Source: MKRK01 sp001896915
GTDB lineage: Bacteria; Bacillota; Clostridia; Oscillospirales; Acutalibacteraceae
NCBI GenBank assembly: GCA_937973935.1
Contig: CALJJF010000050.1
Coordinates: forward strand, 1-5,850
Direction: 5' to 3'
Length of the DNA stretch: 5,850 nt
Both the position numbers and the translations under genes were made by a program. This document shows positions 1 to 4,512 of the stretch, one piece after another. Numbering within the stretch: position 1 is the first letter of the stretch; each line of letters begins with the position of its first letter. The notes beneath the pieces are model-generated. The model made no database searches. It worked only from the letters and a program-made list of their open reading frames with translations, and was not told the DNA's origin.

Positions 1-296
1 AGATAATACAGCTTGCTTCTGCGGACTTTACCGTAACGAACGGATTCAATCTTTACAACGTTCGGTGAATGAACCGGGAACACACGCTCAACACCAACGC
101 CGTAAGCAATACGGCGAACCGTAAAGGTTTCGGCAATTCCGCTGCCGTTACGGGCAATGACGGTGCCTTCAAAAATTTGAATTCTTTCTCTTTCACCTTC
201 ACGAATTTTCACGTGAACTTTTATTGTCTGGCCGATTTCAAACTTCGGCGGTTCGCTTTTCAGCTGCTGGGCTGAAAGCATTTTTACTGCATCCAT
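1..296 (-). CDS. rplS: 50S ribosomal protein L19 (3' end outside window)
   Basis: Ribosomal protein L19 is a component of the large subunit and lies near the interface with the 30S subunit. I translated the minus strand from an ATG at 296-294 and obtained 98 complete codons running off the window edge. The L19 signature is clear: an N-terminal helix (MLSAQQLKSEPPKFEIGQ), then VHVKIREGERERIQIFEG at about 27-44, VIARNGSGIAETFTVRRI at about 46-63, GVGVERVFPVHSP at about 66-78, and the basic RRSKLYY at the edge. L19 is usually about 115 residues, so roughly 17 are missing. The start is fixed by AAAGGAG at 304-310, seven bases upstream. The gene has its own promoter and a leader of about 120 nt, and no terminator separates it from the upstream DUF2344 gene. 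In many bacteria rplS ends an rpsP-rimM-trmD-rplS operon; here it follows an unrelated gene instead. Confidence 0.97.
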   Translation of the reverse strand, partial: MDAVKMLSAQQLKSEPPKFEIGQTIKVHVKIREGERERIQIFEGTVIARNGSGIAETFTVRRIAYGVGVERVFPVHSPNVVKIESVRYGKVRRSKLYY

Positions 297-417
297 GTAT
301 ATTCTCCTTTTATTTTATCAGATATTCATAGCAAAAATGCTAGAGGACTATCCGCTTTAATGTCTGGGCATTGCCCACGGCATTAACCTCCGCCATAAGG
401 TTGGCGAAATCAAATGC
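297..417 (-). promoter_or_regulatory. Structured rplS leader, candidate L19 autoregulatory 5' UTR
   Basis: About 120 nt of untranslated leader lie between the predicted transcription start and the rplS ATG. Reading the minus strand, I see these helices: CGCCA/TGGCG with a six-base loop (391-406); TAATG/CATTA enclosing GGGC-AAT-GCCC (358-385); and a perfect TAGCA-TTTT-TGCTA hairpin (329-342), which can sit inside an outer GATA/TATC pairing. AACCT (398-402) can instead pair with AGGTT (385-389), which excludes the first hairpin. The last hairpin has no U-run after it, so it is not a terminator. Ribosomal protein leaders upstream of rplS are known in Bacillota (Rfam L19_leader). Whether this one matches that family I cannot tell by eye; structured autoregulation is an inference. 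Confidence 0.5.
357..383 (-). CDS. Possible 8-codon leader peptide in the rplS leader
   Basis: Within the leader, GGAGG (386-390) is followed by TTA and an ATG at 383-381. This opens a reading frame encoding MPWAMPRH and ending in TAA. The ribosome binding core is strong, although its three-base spacing to the ATG is tight. The frame lies almost wholly inside the TAATG...CATTA hairpin, so translating it would disturb that structure. The GGAGG may exist only as one side of the AACCT/AGGTT helix. I would treat this as a candidate regulatory peptide with no known function. Confidence 0.25.
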   Translation of the reverse strand: MPWAMPRH

Positions 418-423
418 TTCAAT

Positions 424-452
424 ATAATAACATAACTACATGGAAATAGCAA
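424..452 (-). promoter_or_regulatory. Sigma-A-type promoter of rplS
   Basis: On the minus strand TTGCTA (-35, 447-452) is followed by a 17-base spacer and TATTAT (-10, 424-429). Four of six bases match TTGACA and five of six match TATAAT, with ideal spacing. Transcription would start near 417, giving a leader of about 120 nt before the rplS ATG. The placement just after the DUF2344 stop at 477 suggests that rplS is transcribed on its own, at least in part. This is a motif match only. Confidence 0.7.
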
Positions 453-476
453 GCACTAATTTATGAATTTTTATCG

Positions 477-1115
477 TTATTCAAACAGATTAAAATCCTT
501 GTCAAGCAGCTCGTTTCTTGAGATACCGACGATGGTAAACTGTACTGCTTGCAGTTTCATGGCATCTAAAATCACAGCGGGATTGAGGTTTTCTTCACTG
601 CCTGCGGGCAAAACCATATACAATCGGAGTGCTCCGTTTTCAGTAAGGGACAGATTGTGTATTTTTTCTTTGATATCAATTTGATTGATTGTTCCCTTCT
701 TTGTTTTTTTTGAAACGATAATTTCATCTTTTTCAAAATAAGCGTTGATCGCTTCCCTGTCCGCAGCTTGAAGCGTTATGGTAAAAGAAGCATATTTCAG
801 CTCTTTTGATTTCAAAACGCAGTCCTTCACACCAATCACGGGCATGGTGGCGGGGAAAACATTCCTGAATCGTTCGGCGATTTCTTCATTGGTCATTTCG
901 CCCTCGATTTTAAACTCGATGCTGTCATAATTCGTCTCAAACCCCAGAGACAAAGGCATAGTGAAAGTGATGAAGGGATGGGGATTGAAGCCCTCGGTAT
1001 ACCAAACAGGCACGCCGGAGCGTTTCACGGCACGCATCATGAACCGGTTCATGTCCAGATGGGAAATATATTTTGCATTCCCCTTTTTTTGATAAAACAA
1101 CCTAACGTTTCTCAA
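477..1115 (-). CDS. DUF2344 / TIGR03936-family radical SAM-associated protein
   Basis: The 212-residue protein is close to full length for the DUF2344 family, which is found beside or fused to the C-terminus of TIGR03960 radical SAM proteins. Its biochemical role is not established to my knowledge. Family hallmarks are visible: RLFYQKKGNAKYISHLDMNR at about 5-24, EGFNPHP at 41-47, PLSLGFE at 54-60, and a later KKGTINQIDIK at about 139-149. I see no signal peptide or membrane segment, so it should be cytoplasmic. The start is TTG at 1115-1113; GGAGG at 1124-1128 lies eight bases upstream and no ATG exists near the N-terminus. The start lies 14 bases inside the preceding gene, so translation is probably coupled. 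I see no terminator after its TAA stop. Confidence 0.9.
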   Translation of the reverse strand: MRNVRLFYQKKGNAKYISHLDMNRFMMRAVKRSGVPVWYTEGFNPHPFITFTMPLSLGFETNYDSIEFKIEGEMTNEEIAERFRNVFPATMPVIGVKDCVLKSKELKYASFTITLQAADREAINAYFEKDEIIVSKKTKKGTINQIDIKEKIHNLSLTENGALRLYMVLPAGSEENLNPAVILDAMKLQAVQFTIVGISRNELLDKDFNLFE

Positions 1116-2940
1116 AACTACACCCTCCGCCCTGATCGGCGCCGCAGCCGGAGCATCTTTGACGGCAGTTTTCCGTAACAGCTTCCATAGCGGCTTTTTC
1201 GTCTTCTCTTTGTAAAAACCCCTTAGTCACATAATAGTCCAGATGATCCCAGGGCAATCTCTCGTCATATTCCCGCTTTCGCAGATAAAACAGCGGGTCA
1301 ACACCGCAGGCGGCAAAAGCCTCCATCCATTTTTCAAAATCCAAAAACTCATCCCAGCCGTCCATTTTGCAGCCAAGTGAAAACGCTTTTAGGAGCACAG
1401 CCCCCAACCGTCTGTCGCCCCGCGCCAGAACTGCCTCCAAAAAGGAGGTTTCCTTGTCACTGAAGCTGATTTTAATCTTTTTCGACTTGGTATAGGACAA
1501 TAGATGCTGCTGTTTTGCCTTGATGCTTTCAGCGCTGTCAAAGGCAGCCCATTGAAAGGGGGTAAAAGGCTTCGGTACGAAGGTGGAGACGCTGATGGAT
1601 ACCTGAACGCTTTTGCCCTTTGGCTTGTCGGGATTTTGATAGTATAAATCAACCACCCGCTGGGACAAATCGATGATCCCTTCAATATCCTCCATGGTTT
1701 CATAAGGCAGTCCCATCATAAAATACAGCTTGATATTGATATAGCCACCTGCAAAAGCGGTTTTACAGGTATTGATGATCTCCTCTTCGCTAATGTTTTT
1801 GTTGATCACATTACGCATTCTCTGGGTGCCCGCTTCCGGTGCAAAGGTCAACCCGGATTTTCGCACCTTAGAAATTTTGTCCAGCAGTTGGGGAGAAAAG
1901 CTGTCAATGCGCAAAGAGGGCAAGGAAATGCTGACCTTATCCTGTTCCGACCAAGACAAAAGCTTGTCCACCAGCGGCTCAAGAGCAGAATAATCACTGG
2001 TACTTAAGGACGACAGGGAAACCTCGTCATACCCCGTGGTATCGCACAAGCATTTCGCTTGTTGGGAGACGATGTCAAGGTTTTTTTCTCTGACAGGGCG
2101 GTAAATCATGCCTGCCTGACAGAACCGGCAGCCACGGATACAGCCACGAAAAATCTCCTGGATCACCCTGTCGTGGACAATTTCCATATAAGGCACAACA
2201 AACCGATCGGGATAAAAAACCTTGTCAAGATTTTTTATGATCCTCTTTCTCACCTTTGCCGGCGCAGAATCCCTGGGAGCTACACTTTCGACGGAGAAAT
2301 CCTCCCGATACTTTACAAGGTACAAGGAAGGAACATAAACCCCCTCGATTGCTGCGGCGGCGGCCAAAAATTCATCTTTCGTGCTTGCGTTTAGCTTATG
2401 CTGGCGGTAAAGAGACACAAGCTCTGCTGTGACCTCTTCCCCTTCGCCCAAAACAAAAAGATCCACAAAGTCGCACAACGGTTCGGGATTACAGGCACAG
2501 GGACCGCCGGCAATGACAAGCTGATGGAGTCCGGCCCGGTCAGCGGACAGAAGCGGCACATTGCCCAACGCAAGCATATTTAAAATATTGGTATAAGAAA
2601 GCTCATACTGTAATGTGAACCCGATGATATCAAATTCAGATAAATCGTCCCGGCTTTCGATGGCAAACAGTGCCCGGTTATTCTCCCGCAAGGATGCTTC
2701 CATATCGGTAAATGGCGCAAAAACGCGCTCGCACCAGCAATAGTCGAGCTCGTTTAATAGGCTGTATAAAATTTTCATTCCCAGATGGGACATACCGATT
2801 TCGTAAATATCGGGAAAACAGAAGGCACGCCTCACAGCAATCTGCTGTTTGTCTTTGAGCCCGCTGTTCAGCTCGCCGCCCGCATATCTGCCGGGTTTTT
2901 GAACGTTTTCCACCAGTTTTGAGAATTCTAAATCTGTCAT
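1102..2940 (-). CDS. TIGR03960-family B12-binding-type radical SAM protein
   Basis: The protein has 612 residues. The N-terminal part (about 1-200) resembles the cobalamin-binding-type domain of this family, with YEIGMSHLGMKILY at about 46-59, an IIGFTLQYELSYTN stretch at about 105-118, and a glycine-rich IAGGPCACNPEP at about 143-154. The radical SAM core follows: CIRGCRFC gives the CX3CX2C cluster ligands C267, C271 and C274, with FAPEAGT at 367-372 and KLYFMMGLP at about 404-412. The C-terminus carries CX3CX2CGAD plus one more Cys (C592, C596, C599, C607), possibly a second iron-sulfur site. The substrate is unknown; a radical methylation or other modification is only a guess from the fold. 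I chose the ATG at 2940, which has GGAGG five bases upstream, over the in-frame ATG at 2973. The gene overlaps the DUF2344 partner by 14 bases and probably has its own promoter. Confidence 0.92.
   Translation of the reverse strand: MTDLEFSKLVENVQKPGRYAGGELNSGLKDKQQIAVRRAFCFPDIYEIGMSHLGMKILYSLLNELDYCWCERVFAPFTDMEASLRENNRALFAIESRDDLSEFDIIGFTLQYELSYTNILNMLALGNVPLLSADRAGLHQLVIAGGPCACNPEPLCDFVDLFVLGEGEEVTAELVSLYRQHKLNASTKDEFLAAAAAIEGVYVPSLYLVKYREDFSVESVAPRDSAPAKVRKRIIKNLDKVFYPDRFVVPYMEIVHDRVIQEIFRGCIRGCRFCQAGMIYRPVREKNLDIVSQQAKCLCDTTGYDEVSLSSLSTSDYSALEPLVDKLLSWSEQDKVSISLPSLRIDSFSPQLLDKISKVRKSGLTFAPEAGTQRMRNVINKNISEEEIINTCKTAFAGGYINIKLYFMMGLPYETMEDIEGIIDLSQRVVDLYYQNPDKPKGKSVQVSISVSTFVPKPFTPFQWAAFDSAESIKAKQQHLLSYTKSKKIKISFSDKETSFLEAVLARGDRRLGAVLLKAFSLGCKMDGWDEFLDFEKWMEAFAACGVDPLFYLRKREYDERLPWDHLDYYVTKGFLQREDEKAAMEAVTENCRQRCSGCGADQGGGCSFEKR
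1124..1128 (-). promoter_or_regulatory. Ribosome binding site deciding the TTG start of the DUF2344 gene
   Basis: The minus strand reads GGAGG here, eight bases before TTG at 1115. It lies within the last codons of the radical SAM gene. It supports a true TTG start rather than an internal ATG, the first of which would remove the conserved YISHLD segment. Confidence 0.75.
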
Positions 2941-2945
2941 GATTT

Positions 2946-2950
2946 CCTCC
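2946..2950 (-). promoter_or_regulatory. Ribosome binding site deciding the radical SAM start
   Basis: GGAGG on the minus strand lies five bases (AAATC) before the ATG at 2940. The alternative in-frame ATG 33 bases upstream (2973) overlaps the predicted -10 element, so it would lie upstream of the transcription start. Family proteins also begin close to the shorter start. This favours a 612-residue product. Confidence 0.8.
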
Positions 2951-2968
2951 AAAGGTTTTATCCTAGAT

Positions 2969-2997
2969 ATCATACCTTAAAAGAGGAAATATATCAA
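2969..2997 (-). promoter_or_regulatory. Sigma-A-type promoter for the radical SAM-DUF2344 pair
   Basis: The minus strand has TTGATA (-35, 2992-2997), exactly 17 bases, then TATGAT (-10, 2969-2974). Each box matches five of six consensus bases. The -35 box contains the TGA stop codon of the M50 protease gene. Transcription would start near 2962, about 20 bases before the ATG, leaving room for the GGAGG site. The match is strong by eye but untested. Confidence 0.6.
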
Positions 2998-3575
2998 CGT
3001 TTAAAATTCAAAATGGTAAGAATGATCAAATATACCGATGTAATCATCAGGGTCGGGTTGAAATACCAATAAAATAATACCACACCGAAAATAAGCAGAA
3101 GCACCAAGGTCACAACAGAAACAACCGTCATTCTGTGAGATTTACAGCGTGTAATGTTTTTGATGATTTCATAACCGTCCAGCCCGTTGACAGGCAGCAT
3201 GTTAAAAAACGCAATGAACAAGTTCACCATTGCCACGGAAAGACTGAAGTTTTCGCTGATGTGAAACCGGTAAAGAACCGAAAACACAGCGGTAATGATT
3301 ACGTTAAAAAAAATACCGCCGGAAGAAATCAGGATTTCATCCCGATAACTGCAGATTTTGTTTTTGGTAATGATAACCCCGGCAGGGATTACCTTGATTG
3401 CATCCGGCACCTGGTTAAGGAGCTTCATCATGATCAAATGCCCTGATTCGTGGATGATCACCGAGATCAGAGTAAGCACAAAAATACTGCTTCTGTCGAA
3501 TAACAACAGCAGCGCAATCAGCGCCGTAAAAAGAAAGCTCACGGTAATTTTGCAGCCGAATATTTTAAATGTCAT
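2994..3575 (-). CDS. M50 site-2 protease, SpoIVFB-like, no CBS domain
   Basis: This 193-residue polytopic membrane protein is an intramembrane zinc metalloprotease. The zinc motif HESGH (H42, E43, H46) lies in a hydrophobic helix. A GGIFFN motif at 86-91 occupies the place of the family's GPxxN turn. The third ligand motif NMLPVNGLDG (N125, P128, D133) is intact. Hydrophobic stretches at about 9-26, 31-50, 84-103, 112-130, 150-170 and 174-190 suggest six membrane segments. In Bacillus subtilis, SpoIVFB cleaves pro-sigma-K during sporulation and carries a C-terminal CBS domain; this protein ends after the last membrane segment and lacks one. The gene starts 16 bases after the M23 gene. Its SD-like GAGGAG sits only two bases before the ATG, so coupling to the upstream gene is likely. 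The pro-sigma-K role is inferred from family and neighbour; a different substrate is possible. Confidence 0.88.
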   Translation of the reverse strand: MTFKIFGCKITVSFLFTALIALLLLFDRSSIFVLTLISVIIHESGHLIMMKLLNQVPDAIKVIPAGVIITKNKICSYRDEILISSGGIFFNVIITAVFSVLYRFHISENFSLSVAMVNLFIAFFNMLPVNGLDGYEIIKNITRCKSHRMTVVSVVTLVLLLIFGVVLFYWYFNPTLMITSVYLIILTILNFKR

Positions 3576-3591
3576 AACTCCTCTTTTTCTC

Positions 3592-4395
3592 CTATAAAAT
3601 CCAGCTTGGGTTCAGTCTGGTTCCGTTCAGTCTGATTTCGAAATGACAGTGGGGTCCTGTTGAAAGCCCCGTGCTCCCCACCAAAGCAATGGTATCCCCC
3701 TTTTTCACCGGCTGCCCTTCCTTGGCTATGATCTTATTGCAGTGCCCATAAAGGGTTTCCAGCCCGTTGTTGTGGGAAACCACGATATAATTGCCGTAGC
3801 CCGTTGCCTTGCCCACGGTTTTGACGGTGCCTGACAATGCCACCTTGATTTCCGTGTTGTAAGCTGCGGCAATGTCTATTCCGCCATGAATTTCATTCTT
3901 TTTGGTTATGGGGTTCACCCTGGGTCCGAAGCCCGAGGAAATGGGACCGGCACAGGGAACCAACATGGAATTGATATCTCCGTCTTCCTTACTTTCCTCA
4001 ATGGCTTCGGAGGCTTCTTCATAGTTCTCAAAATAAGGGATATTGGCTTCATAATCATCCCCGCCGACGCCCGCATTCACCGCTTTCACCTTCACTTTTG
4101 CATTGGCGTCCACCACCTGTGAGATACTTGTTTTGTCGCCGAAGAAGGCCTTATAGTAGCGTTTACAATCCTGAAATAAGTTTCCGCCAATCATTTTTAC
4201 CGAAAATAGCATCAGAACAACAATCATGGATATGATGATCTGTGCCATCAAAAAATCAAATTTCGGGTCGCCTTTTTTCTTTTGTCTCTTATTTGCCGCA
4301 ATCAGATGCTCCAGCTCTTTTTCCTCTTCATTCTCAACATCATTTTCTCCTACAGCATAGAGCTGCTGTTCTATGTAATTGTCCTTGATCTGCAC
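3592..4395 (-). CDS. Membrane-anchored M23 (LytM) peptidase, SpoIVFA-like
   Basis: The 267-residue protein has a charged N-terminal cytoplasmic part (1-47), one membrane segment at about 48-70, an acidic linker at about 111-140, and a LytM domain at about 150-267. The M23 residues are intact: HGGID gives H170 and D174, YGH gives H218, and HCH gives H249 and H251, so it could cut peptidoglycan peptides. There is no cleavable signal peptide, so the domain would stay tethered outside the membrane. Position directly upstream of an M50 protease matches spoIVFA-spoIVFB, where SpoIVFA binds and restrains the protease. The start is GTG at 4395-4393, preceded by AAGGGGG; the next in-frame ATG is residue 50, inside the membrane helix, and a stop lies about ten codons upstream. 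Another reading is a SpoIIQ-like or cell-wall LytM factor; the M50 neighbour makes SpoIVFA-like my preference. Confidence 0.85.
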   Translation of the reverse strand: MQIKDNYIEQQLYAVGENDVENEEEKELEHLIAANKRQKKKGDPKFDFLMAQIIISMIVVLMLFSVKMIGGNLFQDCKRYYKAFFGDKTSISQVVDANAKVKVKAVNAGVGGDDYEANIPYFENYEEASEAIEESKEDGDINSMLVPCAGPISSGFGPRVNPITKKNEIHGGIDIAAAYNTEIKVALSGTVKTVGKATGYGNYIVVSHNNGLETLYGHCNKIIAKEGQPVKKGDTIALVGSTGLSTGPHCHFEIRLNGTRLNPSWIL

Positions 4396-4422
4396 CGCCC
4401 CCTTCTCAAACTTCTTTATAAA

Positions 4423-4451
4423 AATTTATGCGGGGGACATGCCAAACATAC
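4423..4451 (-). promoter_or_regulatory. Candidate sigma-E-like promoter of the M23-M50 pair
   Basis: On the minus strand GTATGTT (4445-4451) is followed by 14 bases and CATAAATT (4423-4430). The Bacillus sigma-E consensus is roughly KMATATT-N14-CATACAHT, so spacing is exact, the -10 has one mismatch and the -35 has two. It lies 28 bases before the GTG start and just after the upstream terminator. A sigma-A reading (TTGGCA at 4440-4445 with TATAAA at 4415-4420) needs a 19-base spacer and looks poorer. The call also leans on spoIVF being sigma-E controlled in B. subtilis. Confidence 0.4.
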
Positions 4452-4472
4452 ATAAAACCACAGAAAAGACAT

Positions 4473-4505
4473 AAAAAAAGAAACGCACTGTAAAAATGCG
4501 TTTCT
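4473..4505 (-). terminator. Intrinsic terminator after gltA
   Basis: On the minus strand AGAAACGCA (4497-4505) and TGCGTTTCT (4479-4487) form a nine-base-pair stem with a nine-base loop. The stem runs directly into seven T residues (4473-4479). It begins seven bases after the gltA stop codon. The plus strand has no T-run after the hairpin, so it acts in one direction. It separates gltA from the M23-M50 transcription unit. Confidence 0.85.
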
Positions 4506-4512
4506 AAAATGG

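Noticed and set aside
329..342. Perfect TAGCA-TTTT-TGCTA palindrome as a terminator or operator
   Set aside because: No U-run follows on either strand, so it is not an intrinsic terminator, and it lies within the transcribed leader; a leader RNA hairpin is the simpler reading.
340..396. An 18-codon frame on the minus strand in the rplS leader, starting ATGGCG and ending TAG
   Set aside because: There is no ribosome binding sequence before its ATG and it overlaps the better supported eight-codon frame and the leader hairpins.
391..406. An H-type pseudoknot formed by CGCCA/TGGCG and ACCT/AGGT
   Set aside because: The connecting loops would be zero and one base, too short to cross the stems; the two helices are more likely alternatives.
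1102..1128. Radical SAM and DUF2344 as one gene broken by a frameshift error
   Set aside because: Fused relatives exist, but the second gene has its own well spaced GGAGG and TTG start, and the first ends in a normal family C-terminus, so two coupled genes is the better reading.
1389..1703. A 104-codon frame on the minus strand inside the radical SAM gene
   Set aside because: It is an out-of-frame shadow of well conserved coding sequence, with low-complexity serine- and proline-rich content and no family features.
2059..2394. A 111-codon open frame on the plus strand
   Set aside because: It is antisense to conserved radical SAM sequence, has no ribosome binding site or recognisable domain, and mirrors the codon structure of the real gene.
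2941..2973. An 11-residue N-terminal extension of the radical SAM protein from the ATG at 2973
   Set aside because: It overlaps the -10 box of the predicted promoter and has no good ribosome binding site, while ATG 2940 has GGAGG five bases upstream.
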